DNA of 64,000 nt from Diphasiastrum complanatum (GCA_029204225.1 CM055101.1:42802927-42866926); one strand, 5' to 3'. Counted from the stretch's first letter, positions 10,482 to 23,450 are shown. Notes: generated by a model not told the origin, from the letters alone. Numbers and translations: made by a program.

Positions 10482-12630
10482 CTCAGGAAATTGTGACAAT
10501 GTTTGGACGTTTGGACAACCACAATTTTGAATCACTATTCGTTAAGTTCATCAGCAGACATCATGCATTGTCTTCATACCAGGGACCAGGAGCAAACCTG
10601 CTTACCAATCAAGCATCTTTAATAGTGTAGACTCTAGAGTATGAATCAGATCTTGGATTAGAATGGCTAAATTATGCTACCATTAATCTGTAACCGATTT
10701 AATCGCCATATTATGTCTTAAATTAGTGTGATTCAATCAAATTATTGGCCCCACTATAGACACACGTATAACTGTCACACGTCGGCCATCACCCAAAACG
10801 AATACTATGAAAGAATTATTACAGGCTCACTCATTTATTAACCATCATCAAAATACGTGTTCTCTATTGGAATTTAACAAGTACAATGAGATTTGTCTTG
10901 CCTGGCATCGCTATCAATCGCATTGTGTCGTTGTCTGTCTGCACTCTGCAGGAATCATCAAAGCCAGAAAAAATCTAGATTTTTATAAGGCAAAAGTATT
11001 GTTTGAAGTATTGGCACCGTCATGCCACTTCTAGCAGACAGCTTGTTACATAAAAAAACAAAAGGTCCATATAAAGCAAGAAAAAAACTACAAAAGTGTA
11101 CATTGTCATTATCAAACTACTTCATGCTACCTCTAGCTAGCTTGTGTCATTGAAAAAATGATCCATATGTAGCTTTCACTGGACAACTAAAGCTACCAGA
11201 GTTGTACACTATCACCATAAAACCATTCCATCCTCCACGAGCTTGCAACTATTGAGCTGGCTATCCTTTTCCACTTTTGGAGACTGTACTTGTTTCATGT
11301 TCTCATCTTGTCAATCTATTTCACGTTTTGCTTGCTACTCCAGAGTCCACCACGTCTGATCTGGAGTCTGGAGCCAGTGTTCCCGAAACCTCCTTGGAGT
11401 TCTCCTACATTTTCCTATATTTGGGTTTGTGTATCGTTTTTACAAACTAATGATGACAAAATCCTAGATTTTATAGAACATAACCTCATAAATCCTACAA
11501 TTATCAAAAGATAGTCTAAAAGATTTTATTAAAAAATATTCTGCAATATACAAAACTGTGAAAAATATTTGCTTGCCATTTAATTTCCTGCACTAATTTT
11601 TTCTTGTCTTCCAATAAAAAAAACAAGATATCAAATAAAGGCTTACCATTGAGCTAATGTTCAAACTCACCATTAAACTATCATTCAAACTTACCATTGA
11701 ATTATCATTCATTTGATATGGCTTGTATTTATGACAATATTAAACTGAAAACATTTGATTGAATGTGACTATTTTTGAACAATTATCAACTCAAAACACA
11801 CAGTATTGAAGCAATACAGTGTGAAGGTTGGAGGATCATATAGAAAATTTATATTTCCTTGAATGTCACTATTTTGAGCACTTATGCCGAAATACATATG
11901 GAAGCACCAACAATGCAAAGATTAGTGGCCGCTATAGAGCGCATGTCATCTCTATCAAATACCCATAATATATATCATGGCCACTTCTTTAATGTCTCTT
12001 TGAATTACCTTTGAACTTACTCTACACAACTACTAGTCTGGAGTCTTTGATATAATCTTTCATTTGTAACACGAGTCTCAAGGTGCCCTTGCAATGTGTA
12101 CAGTGTAGAAAACCCAAATATTGATGTCGATTGTTCCACCTCCACAACCGTTGTACATCCCAAATGTAGCTGGAACCTAGAAACAACCACTACAACATTC
12201 TGGAGGATTTTCGATCCTATTACCTGTGAAAAATTGCCTACATTGGCAAATCTAGCCATGTAGAATATTGTACATTTTGTCAATATTGTTTGTTGGTTAG
12301 TTGAATGGCCAAAGTGCCACTTGTACATACACACCTAAAGTAGGTTACCACGAGTCAAGAAGAGTGGTTGTGTCCATTTGGTAGTGATTCCTACTTTGTA
12401 GGATCTAGACCATGATTTATGATGAGATTTGTACCTACCATGCACCTACCAAGCATGACTCTTGGATCTAGGCTAAGGTTTTCACATTAGGGCAAGAAAG
12501 TGGAGTCTACTTCCTTATTACATTCTGGATTTTCACCTAACTTTGCAAAGGAAGTGTGTTTTACTATGTATTCCCATTCTCCATAGTGAGAAGATAGAAA
12601 CTTTTTGGAGCCTTAAGGAGAAACTTGAGT
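10482..12630. other. Intergenic stretch without recognised genes
   Basis: AT-rich sequence. The only structure seen is a short run of degenerate 24-25-bp repeats (ACCATTRARYTAWYRTTCAA type) at about 11643-11715. Short frames, including one on the minus strand at 12017-12334, show no recognised motif. Confidence 0.5.
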
Positions 12631-12639
12631 TTCCTCTCA

Positions 12640-12915
12640 TTGTATGGTGATTACTCTTGATTTCCAATGAAACCCAGCTTTGGCACTTTGTAAACACTGT
12701 CTACAGGCCGTACTACAGCCTTATTTCCACACGTGTGGAGTTGGATTATACTAATTGATCAATGCTTTGATTGTCTCTACTTGTTTCCTATCAAGCTGCT
12801 AAACTAGATCTTGTTTTCTGATGACTAGTTTCTGATAGATTGTTTAACAAGCATACAATCACCTTGTGGATCATTCAAAGATCCATTTATGGTCCTTAGT
12901 ACTGTACTTTTCACA
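12640..12915 (+). repeat. 3' part of a Copia 5' LTR
   Basis: The sequence ends ...CTTTTCACA directly before a tRNA-Met-type primer-binding site, which defines the LTR edge. It contains a perfect CCACACGTGTGG palindrome at 12727-12738. It does not resemble the LTR at 15766, so the LTRs now flanking the internal region are not a pair. Its left edge is not defined; 12640 is only where LTR-like sequence becomes plausible. Confidence 0.55.
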
Positions 12916-12927
12916 TGGTATCAGAGC
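12916..12927 (+). other. Primer-binding site (initiator tRNA-Met type)
   Basis: TGGTATCAGAGC, the standard plant Copia primer-binding site complementary to the 3' end of initiator tRNA-Met, sits immediately after the LTR terminal CA. The leader with long non-coding sequence follows. Confidence 0.88.
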
Positions 12928-13499
12928 CAAGTACAAGGCCATTGATCTGTGTTTGAATCTAATCCAATTTTAGCAGGTTTTGGTGCAAAAAGCTAGTATT
13001 GGAAGGGCGAGCCGGTATCCAGGTTTTGGTGAGGGGATTTGATCCCAAACTTTTTCAGGATCAAAATCCGTACTGTTCACACGTGTGGGCATCTCTGAAC
13101 CAGCATTTAATAACCCATATTCATTGGATCATAGAAAATTCATCTGGTGTCAGTTTGATGTAATTTTTGGTGCAAATCCTAGGATAAGCTACCAAGATCA
13201 CTTGCCATTGATTAGTTTTGAGTTTTTTTCATGAAAACTAATTAATTTAATCTGGTTTCAGACCTTCTTAAAGTGGAAACCAGGTCTTGAAAGTACATCA
13301 AAGTAAATGAGAGAGATAGAGTCAGTTTTTGTCCAAGAATAGCCAAGATTGGCAAGATTTGCTTGAGTGTAGTTTTCTTCTCATCTTATCTTCATTCCAG
13401 CATTGTGAGGGAGTGATAGAACTGTGATTACAAATCCATCTGTTGGATTAGAAGTCCCAACAACAAGCAAATGTTGTCTCAACCAGTTACTTGATCCAG

Positions 13500-15765
13500 C
13501 ATGAAGAGGAAGATGAAGCTGCATTGTTTACCAAAGTTGAAGAAGAACAAGATATCAAAAAGTAGCAATAGGACTCAGGTGCAACACAGCTCATAACTCA
13601 CCATCGAGACTGGTTCCATGACTACAAGTCATACACCCATTCTAGAGTTGTGCAACTTGGAGACAACTCAACTCATTCCATTGAGGGTGAAGGAACAATC
13701 AGGGTCGAATTTTAGAAAGGTAATATAACGTGTTTGTCCAATTTTCTTCACATTCCAAATCTGGCCAAAAACCTGCTCTCAGATAGCAGAATCACAGATT
13801 CAGGTCAGAGGGTCGAATTTGATAAACAAGACTACACTATTCTTGATGAATCTAGGAAAGTTTTTGCTTTTAGTAGAAAGTGTGGCAATTTGTACAAACT
13901 CAGTCACTCCTACTCTACAAGTAGTCAAGCTCTTTTTACTATTACTTCTGATTCAAATGATATGTTGTGGCATCACAAATTAGGCCATTCAAATTCCAGT
14001 TGTATTTAGCAAATGTTGAAACAGAACTTAGTACAAGATTTACCTTTCATTAGCAAATCCGATACTCCATGTAAAAGCTGTATTTCTAGCAAGCATATTA
14101 GAAGTTCAATCATTTCAGATTCCAAATGTACTTCTAAATATTTGCTAGATCTTGTACACATGGACATTTGTGGGCCTATGCAGACTATTTCCACAGGGGG
14201 AGCTATCTATTTGTTGACTATTATTGATGATTGCAATATATTTCCTAAGGAACAAATCCGATACTCTTAAGTTCTTCATGCAGTTCAAAGCTTCATCAGA
14301 AAAACTGGCCCAGAGAAAAATCAAAGCTCTACGCTCTGATGCAGGGGGAGTATTTATTCTCCAACAAATTCAAAGACTTCTACAAGGCAATCAGATTACA
14401 ACAACATTTTACAACAAGCTCACCTCAATCTAACAGGGTAGCTAAATGGAAGACTCAGTCACTCATTGAGAGTGCCAAGATCATGCTGGCCCATGCATCT
14501 CTTCCAAAGAAGTTCTGGGTAGAAGTTGTTACTACAACAACCTACCTTCAAAATTGATCCATTTCGGAGGCCCTGAATGGCAAGACACCTTATGAGGTGT
14601 GGATAGGATCGAAGCCATCACTCAACCATATCAGAGTGTTTGGACGTTTTGCTTTCAGTGATCTCTCGAAAAATCTGACCCAAGGATCGAACAGTCAAAA
14701 TTTGATCCAAGGTCGAAAAGTCCAAAATCCGACCCAAGGGTCTGATAGTAGAAGATCGATTTTTATTGGCTATTCCCCATACCATCAGACATACAAGCTC
14801 TTCAATCTGTACTCTCAGAAGAGCTTTATGAACAGAGATGCCACTTTCTTGGAAGATCAATTTTTCGATCTCAAGGAGAAAGCTACTGAAAAATTTGACC
14901 CAAGGGTCGAAATTCCAAAATTCGATATTGACTCAGAAAATGAGTCAGAAACTCAACAGATCGAACAACATCAAAGGATTGAGTTTTAACACAGAAGATC
15001 GAATCGATCCAGACAGCCTCCATCCCTATTCATGGATGATTCGACCTGCTACGTTGTGCAGGAACTCAACACTATTTCAGAGGCAGAGTCATCCATTGAT
15101 GCCGACCAGTTCAAGGCAGAAGAGGACACCACAATTGTAGTTCCAAACGAGAATGGTTTCTATCCAAACTCGACAGACTCGAATATTTATTTCAAATCTG
15201 TATCAGATCCTTCTATTATCACTACTCTTTACATTGTAGATTATACACGACTACTCAATAATAATCTGATTTTGATGAAAGATCTGAAATGCATATTAAC
15301 ACTGAATTACATTTTTTGAATCCGACCCAGTAGAATGATTTCCATCAGTCAACAAAAATCCGACCCATCAGTCAATATTCTCAAAGGCCACACAGATGTA
15401 GAGTGGGCAGAAGACTTCAACACTAGAATACCGACTTCTGGATCTGTATTTCCATACAATCAAGGCCCAATCTCTCACAACAAAAATAGACGTCAGTAGC
15501 ATCATCCTCCACATAATTGAATTTCACAACTGCCACAAATGCTACCAAGGAGACAATTTGGCTGAGGAATTTGCTTGCAAATATCGATTTTGTTCAGTCA
15601 CATCTGACGTTCATCTACTATGACAACCAAAGCGCAAGGGTAATTTCTTTGGTTTACTACATGACAGCGTTTATGGCAGTAGATTACTTCACCAAAGAGC
15701 ATCTCAGATTTAACAATCAACTAAATCTGAAGATCAAAATATTTTAGGTCCACATTAAGGGGGAG
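13500..15765 (+). mobile_element. Internally deleted Copia element, plus strand
   Basis: Domains in order: protease with intact DSGATQ near 13572, gag-pre-integrase (LLSDSRITDSGQRVEFD, MLWHHKLGHSN), integrase (VHMDICGPM, KALRSDAGG), integrase-RT linker, a fragment of RT, and RNase H (TNATKETIWLRNLLANI, IYYDNQSA). The gag and most of RT are missing. The RT catalytic YVDD box has become IVDY near 15235. Stops at 13563 and 13569, in the integrase and after 14989 make it non-functional. A polypurine tract (AAGGGGGAG) at 15757-15765 ends it. The linker holds an unusual set of GACCCAAGG-containing repeats at 14670-14750. Confidence 0.88.
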
Positions 15766-16675
15766 TGTTGGAATTCTATGCTCAAGCCTAGTTCCATTAG
15801 GTAATGAGCATCTTGAAAAATCTGTATATACTTGTTTTTGGAAAACACAAAAAATTATGAAGGCTCGAATTTCCAGCAAAGGATCCAAAAATTCAGGATC
15901 AAATTTTTTCGACCCAATGTCATTCTTGTCAAAGAGAGATTTTTCGACCTTGGGTCGGGTCGGATCGGTTCTAATTTTTTTGGACACCTTCGATTATGGA
16001 TCAAATCGGATCGGGTCTAATAAAATTGATCCTTTCTATAAATCTAACCCAGTGTATAAATTTTGACTTGTAAAATTCCGACCCTTAGCTAATTTTTCGA
16101 TAGCCAAAAGTTAGAATTTTTTGATACGGTATCGACTTTGAAAATTCATAATTTTTCGAGTCATTGTAATTTTTCGAGTCTTTGCAAATTTTTCGATACT
16201 GTCAAAAATCCAACCTACATCGCGACGTTGACAGTCCACCTACCTTTGTACAGACACTCGTTGTAAAATGATGGCTACCTACTATAGGACAAATGTAGTT
16301 AATTAAGTAGGTCAATGTAAGCTTTCAATGTACTGATCATCTGACTTCCAATCATCAAGGAAGATCTACTAGAGTCAGCGCTCTGATCAAATTATCATCT
16401 TGTAGGCATTATGTTGTAGATAGTCAAGTAGTTGAAGATTTTGAATCAGTTAGTCATCAACAAACTCAGCTGAAGACTGTTTGCACCCAGCTTCAAGCAT
16501 TGTACTCAGTTTGATTATTATCAAAGTGCATTTTTGTTCCACTACTATTCTGTTCTATTTGCGCATTGTAGTTATTCGATCCATCTTGAACTTGCTCTTG
16601 CTGGTAATTGTCGCACTTCCGATCCACTACACCACTTGCTCCACTTCCGTGCACCACATTTCCACTGATTTCTGA
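15766..16675 (+). repeat. Copia LTR (about 0.9 kb) rich in TTTTTCGA motifs
   Basis: It starts TGTTGGAATTC after the polypurine tract and ends just before another primer-binding site. It contains four AATTTTTCGA words between 16098 and 16197 and a GACC/GGTC-rich zone at 15940-16020. Because a primer-binding site follows, this LTR also looks like a 5' LTR of a further copy. The exact 3' end is uncertain by a few bases. Confidence 0.7.
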
Positions 16676-16677
16676 CT

Positions 16678-16688
16678 TGGTATCAGAG
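16678..16688 (+). other. Second Copia primer-binding site
   Basis: TGGTATCAGAG directly follows the LTR, as expected downstream of a 5' LTR rather than a 3' LTR. About 80 bp of leader follow before an inverted Copia leader begins. Confidence 0.75.
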
Positions 16689-16784
16689 AATCTGTCTCTA
16701 TCGGATCTCTACTCATCCAATACTAGTCAATCATCTCTGAATCCACCAAAATCCTACACACACTTGTGGTGCTTCACTCAAATT

Positions 16785-17265
16785 TGATTTCTAATCCAAC
16801 AAATGGACTTATAGTCACAGTTTTACCACTCCCTCACAAAGTTGAAATGAAGATAAGATGATTTTCAAACAAATCTTTCCAATCTTGGCTATTTTTGCAC
16901 AAAAGAATGACTTAATCTCCCTCACACACTTTGATGTACTTTCAAAACTTGTAAAGAAAGTTTAGAGGACCTGATTTCAACCTAGATTAATTAGATCTCA
17001 TGAATCAAATTCAAATCTAAATTCAATGCATTAAATGTTGTTTTAGAAGTGCCCACACATGTGAACATTACGGATTTTGATCCCTTCCAAATTTGAGATC
17101 AATTCCCCTCACCAAAACTTAGCTTCTAGCTTGCCCTCACAAGACTAGTTTTTAGCAACAAAAGCTGCTAAAAATGGATTTGATTAGATCAATGATCAAA
17201 GATCTTGTACTTGGCTTTGATACCATGTGAAAGTACAATACTATTTAGACCATAAATGGAGCAAA
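16785..17265 (-). mobile_element. Inverted Copia leader fragment with primer-binding site
   Basis: The reverse complement matches the leader at about 12870-13445, including the LTR end, the ACATGGTATCAAAGCC primer-binding segment (about 17215-17230) and the TGTTGGATTAGAA segment. It is thus part of a second element of the same family in opposite orientation. Only the end of its LTR and its untranslated leader are present. Confidence 0.75.
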
Positions 17266-17269
17266 AATC

Positions 17270-19240
17270 AAGTTTCTTTTATAAAAAGTTAATATAAAAT
17301 ATATATACTTGACATAGTAGAAAATATGAAATAACTATTTTTCTTCCAACTTTATGATATTGTTTTAGATAGATAGTTCAATCAAAATCGACGAACTCTT
17401 TTGCCAAGTAGAATAACATTCTTAATCTATAAACTATCATTTATCCTAGAATGGTATCTCTTCCACAATCTAGAAATCCAATCTAAATAAATAGATTCTA
17501 CTTCACACAATTTGAATAAAATAGATTCTATTTGACACAAATCTATTAATAGATCTCTCAAGTTTTGATTTTGGAAAACTTTTGCTATCAATCAACTTAC
17601 TAAAAAGATCAAGAATTTGCTTGTTATAAAAAGATGTTAAATTGTAGGTCTTTGATCAAATGTTTACAAGAACGTAACAAGCAATTGAGACTAGTAAAAT
17701 GATTGTTTCCAAGTATTACTCCGAATCTCTTTACAATTATCTACAAAGATACATCCATAGTTGCATAATATTATGCTTGACCCTATTAGCTTGAAAAGCA
17801 CTCGAATTTAACAAATGATGTGATAATTGCAATGCTCACAAGTTTGTGACTTTGAGTTTTGTCTATGAACTATTAGATGCTTAACATTTACACATAATTT
17901 TGCATCAACTATTCATCATGAAGATTGTATAATTAAATGATAATTGTATTCTATAAACCTTCATCATCATTCACAACAAAGGAAAATCTCTAAGTCATTG
18001 CAAATTTGGTATAATCTTTATATTAGGAGATGAGAATTTTCAATTCTAGCAAAAATTGAAATTACTCATGCCTCATGTTTTACAAAAAAAAGTACAATAT
18101 TTATAACCAGTCCATAGAGACATGGCAATTATACTCTGATTTACTATGTAAACATTGTGATAGCTATGCGATAAAATTCAACACTACCTTGAATGGGGTA
18201 CTGAGATTTTTATACTCAATTTCGTAGTCCTAAATAGGCTTTTGCTACTTAAAACATGATAGTAAGAAGCTAATAATGCGAAAATCTAAAGTAGATAGAG
18301 TGGTTTTCAACATCAAAAAAATCGATGATGTAAAATTCAAACTACAAAGAATGGTTCTCGACATTAGGAAATATGTTAGTTAATTCATGCCAAAAAATGT
18401 GATTCTATTGTAACCTAATGAAGTAGTACAAGTTTTGTACTTGTTAGAAAATTCAAATAGTGGAGTGATCATAGATTCTAATGAATCATTAGTATCTTGT
18501 ATTACCAATATTTGTGACCATAACAAGGTATGCTTAATTGACCCTACGAATTGATACAATACATGGTGCTTGATCAAAACTGCAAATACTTTGAGAACGA
18601 TATCCTTGGAAGACAGAAAATTGATGACCCAATTTTATTTGGCCACGTGCCTGTGTCACAATAAAAACAACAGCTGACTTGTATTACTGCTGTTCGTAAA
18701 GTCAAGACGATTATTCATGCAAGAAGAGTGCCTATACACCGATACTCTTAAGAAAGGAAGACAGAATAGTATCTACATGAAGATGTTAGAGCTAGCCAGA
18801 ATTGATATCCAAGCCTAATCAAAGGGGGCTGGAATAAACATTATCACTGCACTAGTTGAATGACATTTGCATGTTGTCCCCACAAGAAGATATCAAACAA
18901 TGGAGCTCAAGAGAAAAGTCAGACTTGATGGCATCTAGTGACCTCTTAATGGCCAGGTGAACATTGTTTGACTAACCAGGAATCAAAAGCTTGATGTCGT
19001 AGTCTGCCATCACTGCATGCCATAATGCACAAAATCTTAAGGTTCTGAGGTTGTGAACCTAGGATGAAATTTTGGGGACTCTCTTGCCTGTCAAATTCCC
19101 TTCGAGCCTCCATTGGGAATCACATATTCCTCAATAGCTTAATCATATCTCCACCATTCTGGTACTTCACGCAAGCATCCTCTTACATCACATTGAAGTA
19201 TGTGGTAATGCTTTTCTCTATCTAATCCATCACGAGTGCA
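17270..19240. other. AT-rich flank, includes the TPS 3' UTR region
   Basis: No coding or repeat signal that I can support. The part nearest 19246 must contain the 3' UTR and polyadenylation region of the TPS-like gene on the minus strand; no unique signal could be fixed. Confidence 0.5.
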
Positions 19241-19246
19241 GGACCG

Positions 19247-22200
19247 TCACAGCAAATTTTCAAGAGTAAACCTAGATTGAAACTGGTCAGCCAGATCAAC
19301 AGAAGAATAACTGGTGACGGAAGCCAGACTTTGCAGCATCTTCATAACTTCATGTGTATCATCCAAATAATATCTGGCTTTACTAGGCTTCTGTCCAACA
19401 GTACAGGCAAAGACCTCAGCAAGTGACAGCTGTGATGGAGCGGATACAATACTCTCAATTCTCTCAAACATGTCCTCATCTGATCTGTCGTCTCCAACAC
19501 AAACAATAAAATCAGGAGGACTTCCTCGGCTCGCCATTGAGGCCAACAGCTTCTCTGATATTGTTCCCTTGCTAACTCCCTATACAAAACCTCCAAATTT
19601 ATCAAGACACTTCGAATGCTTTATAAGTTAGTCTGAAATGAAAAACAATTACACACCATTCACAAGCCAACACATACTCACTACCTGATCATTTAATAAA
19701 TGTAATAGAATCCATCAGGAGGAATACCTGTGGATTTACTTCAACTTGGTGATGACCACTTTTCACAGAAACAGCCTCATTAGCTAGGACGCTCTCCAAG
19801 TGGTTCTGGAGCTCTTTTGTTTGCCATGATGCAAAGTCAGGGTCTGCGTCACAATGTTGCCATACTAATGCACTCTCTTTACTTTCTATGACAGAACCAT
19901 CTGTGCTTTCCATGTATTGCCTCATGATGGGAGCCACAACTTGCTTCCATTCAAAGTCTAGTAAAGGTACACTTCTGATCCATTCTGAATCTCTTTGCCA
20001 CCTGCAGCTCATATGAGAATAATAAGTTCTTGATAGAGTCTTGCCCGGTGACACATTTACTTTACAGACTCTTCAATGTGATGAAACATCTTCCTTCAGA
20101 ACCAACTGGTAAGCATCAACTTAAATGATATCCAGTCCTTTTATTAAAACCTGAAAATGACAAAGTATAGGGCTGGAAACTCTTCTTGTCAATTAGTGAC
20201 AATAAACTGACAATTATAACCAGGAATAATCTTACATTGATCTTTTTGCGCCGAGTAAAATGGCTGTAAAATTATGGTGAACCATTGGACCCAACCATGA
20301 TTGAACGGCCATTTTACCAGGTGCAAAGCTCACTAAAGAGACTTCCTCAAGCGTAAAGGATGGCGAGGGAAGCATTTTGTTTCCTGCTGAAAATTGGTTA
20401 CGGGCCACACTTTTCTCACTTGTTATGGGCTGTAATGTTCTTCTAAAATCTGTGTAATAAACATTCACAAATTTCCTTATGGACTTTTGGATTCATAATA
20501 TGCCAAAAAAAGGATATGTAACTTTTCAAACCCATAGTTCTCTTTATGAACACAGTTCATAAAATTTCGAATATTTTTTTAAGATGAAGGCCGAATGCTG
20601 CTGATGGGACGTTATTTCCTCAGGAATGCAAAACTTTGCATCATACAATGCTCCTCTACAATGAGCATGTCAGTTTTAGGAGCATCCAACATGAAGCATC
20701 TCATTGACAAATTTTATGAAGCATAAGGAAATACATGTCGATTGCTGCCCAGGAACTTCATACCTGTAAAAGTAGCCATGTTCTGATGCAATACCCAGCA
20801 TTTCACACTCTGCAAACCATTCGCTGAGAATTTCTCGGCCTCTACCACTGACAATGAAGACCACATTCCTCGGATCACTGCAGAGTACATTCAAAACAGA
20901 CAACATTTCAGAACTTGGAGCCCTGTCGATTATGCCTTGGGGCATCATAGTACCATCATAATCAAGAAGAATTATTCGGCTCATGCTCCGCTTGTATGCA
21001 AAAACAATGTGCTCTGTCAAAAGCTTCCGAAAGTTGGGATCCAAAGCCACCACTCTGAAACGTAAACCAAATCCAATCCCATAACAAAGCTTCTGAGAGT
21101 GCTCTAAACAGATCCTTTCAAGATCAGCCATAAAGCTCCGAGCCCAAAATGCAACATCATGTGAACTCACATACTTGTAATGCTTTTCATGCCTGGCAGC
21201 CTTTTCCGACTCCCTCATCACGATTGCAGTGTTTATGGCATCTGCCATCGCCTCTATATTCCAAGGATTTACTCTTATTGCACCACTAAGAGATGGGGAG
21301 CATCCTATAAACTCAGAAACAATGAGCATGCTTTTCTTTAGGCTATCTGCTGGAGCTTCCTCTGTCCCATCAGGAGGGGATATCCCTTGCCTACACACAA
21401 TGTACTCATAAGGAATCAAATTCATTCCATCTCTCAACGCTGTAACTACACAACACTCAGCTATACTGTAGAAGGCAATTCTCTCATACAGTGGAACAAT
21501 TCTCTCTAGCAGCACAATGGGCTCATAACCTTCCATCTCAAATCGATCATTAACTGTTTTGGCAACACTGTGAACCTCTCGCTGAGCGTCAACAACAGCT
21601 CTCCCACGACCCCTTGCAGGATTAGCAATCTGTACAAGCACAACCTTCCCCCTCAGCTCCGGACGTTGGTTCAAAAGCTCCTCCATTCCCAGAAACTTGA
21701 GCCCAATTCCCTTGAAGGCATCCATATCATCCACCCCAAGCAATATGATCTTCCCCTCAAATTGAGCTTTCAGCTCTCTGGCTCTGCATTTTGTCTCCTC
21801 AAGCTTCAGCCCAGCTTCCAATTGACCCATATGTATTCCAACAGGCATGATTCTGATCCCCACTGAACGGCCATAGTAATCCAAGCTCATGTACCCTCTC
21901 TTGGACTTGTACTCCAACCCAAGCATCCTACTGCAACAAGAAAGAAAATGCCTTGCATAATCAAATGTGTGGAAGCCCAGAAGATCAACATTCAGCAAAG
22001 CCCTTAAAATCTCCTCACGAACAGGCAGAGCTCGGTATATTTCTGATGATGGAAATGGACTGTGAAGGAAGAAGCCCAGTTTGATCCTGTTGAAGCGTCT
22101 CCTCAGAAAGGTGGGAAGAAGCATAAGATGATAGTCGTGAATCCAAACATAGTCTTCATCAGGATTGATCACTTCCATGATCTTATCTGCAAATATTTTG

Positions 22201-22754
22201 TTGGCAGTGACATAAGCTCGCCACAGGGAGCGATCAAACCGGCTGCCATGAGCTGGAGTGAGGGGCAGGTTGTAGTGAAAGAGAGGCCATAGTTGCTGCT
22301 TGCAGAAGCCGTGATAAAACTTGGTTCTAAGATCGGAATTCAGAAACGCTGCAACACAGTTAAAATTATCAAAGAGATTAGCTGCTACCACATCTTGATC
22401 ACGAGTCTCGATATCTACCTTCAAGCAGCCCACGTAGATGACTTCCATGCTTGCAGGCAACCCATCTTTCAGTCGCAAGAGGAGGGAGTCTTCGTCCCAG
22501 CTGAAGGACCAAGAGAGATTGTGAGGCCTTCTTTCTGCATTCACTGGCAAAATATTCGCAACAATGATGGTTCGTTCATCATGTGTTGTCGAGGATGGAG
22601 CTTCAGAAGAACTGCTGCGGCTTTCTTCCTCGCGATTCTCAAGGTGGCAGAGATATGGAGCTGTCTTCACTCGTGGCAAGCGGCGGACTCCCTGAGCGAA
22701 GGAAGGAAAATCCCCAGACAGCTCTAGTAGATTTGAGTAGGATTTCGACACCAT
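19247..22754 (-). CDS. Class II trehalose-6-phosphate synthase-like protein
   Basis: Three coding exons: 22754-20764, 20001-19728 and 19579-19247, all with GT..AG borders (AG|GTATG to CTGCAG|G; CAG|GTATT to TATAG|GG). They join in frame to 865 residues, normal for plant class II TPS. The N-terminus MVSKSYSNLL and the WSFSWDEDSLLLRLKDGLP motif are class II hallmarks. A GT20 domain covers about residues 60-545 (WIHDYHL, HSPFPSSEIYR, ALRDGMNL). A HAD-type phosphatase domain follows, with DYDGT at about 598-602, SGR near 636 and GDDRSDED at about 784-791. The GT20 site reads GVDDMDAFKG where active synthases have an Arg (ERLD), so synthase activity is doubtful. Class II members are generally viewed as regulatory proteins of sugar/T6P signalling. 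No stop or frameshift was seen; it is probably functional. The two introns are about 762 and 148 bp. Confidence 0.96.
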
Positions 22755-23450
22755 AATGCTACTGTTCTAAGAAGAAAAGCTGCAATATAGTAGAATGAGT
22801 GCTACGTAGCAAAAAAAGCCATAACTGCAGCATGCGTGATCTGAACAATTTAGAAAAGCGCAGGAAAATTCAGGTACATGGACGAAGGAAGATCAGCTCA
22901 AGGAAAAGCAAGAGCTACTGAAAGGGATAAAAGACGGCATAATCAAAGAGAATAGAAAGAAACAAAGGAGTTGCAGTTTGACAGAGTGAGCCCAAGTAGG
23001 CAAAAAAGTAGAAAGAAACAAAGGAGTTGCAGTTTGACAGAGTGAGCCCAAGTAGCAAAAAAGCCATAAATGCAGCATGCGTGATTTCAACAAGCTACAA
23101 AATTCAGCAAAGAGAAGAAAAATTCAGGAAGATGGATCGTTAACAAAGAGAAAGACTGGCTGAAGGAAAAACTAAGCATGCTTGAAGCAAAATCCACTGT
23201 AAGGGACAAATGAAGACATAATCAAAGAGAATAGAAAGACAAAGAGCAATTGTATTTAACAAAAGTGGAATGCTGCTTCGTGTGAAGACTGCCGATGCCT
23301 TTTACTTTGTGGAAAAATTCAGATATATGCATCCTGTTTGAAGGATAAAGTAAGTATACTTGAAGCGAAGGCCACTGTGAGGGGTAAATGAAGTCAAAAT
23401 CTAAGAGAAAAGAAAGAAGCAAAGGATAAGATGAAAAAAGAGCCCAATGC
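22755..23450 (-). promoter_or_regulatory. TPS leader / probable 5' UTR intron with tandem repeats
   Basis: Upstream of the ATG the minus strand shows an acceptor-like TATATTGCAG at about 22780-22789 and a second, TTCTTAG, at 22768-22774. This fits an intron in the 5' UTR, common in plant TPS genes. The segment beyond is built from diverged repeats: units sharing AATTCAGG, CATAATCAAAGAGAATAGAAAG (shortened copies vary) and CCTTTTACTTTGT recur near 22870, 23125 and 23320. A 56-bp duplication lies at 22954-23059. The splice structure is inferred, not proven. Confidence 0.5.

Noticed and set aside
12017-12334. 105-residue minus-strand frame as a gene
   Set aside because: No motif, no splice context, AT-rich surroundings; probably chance.
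20232-20468. 78-residue minus-strand frame between TPS exons
   Set aside because: It lies in the first TPS intron and has no TPS-like sequence; the exon borders on both sides join in frame without it.
21229-22727. Plus-strand frames opposite the TPS first exon
   Set aside because: Antisense shadows of a clear coding exon.
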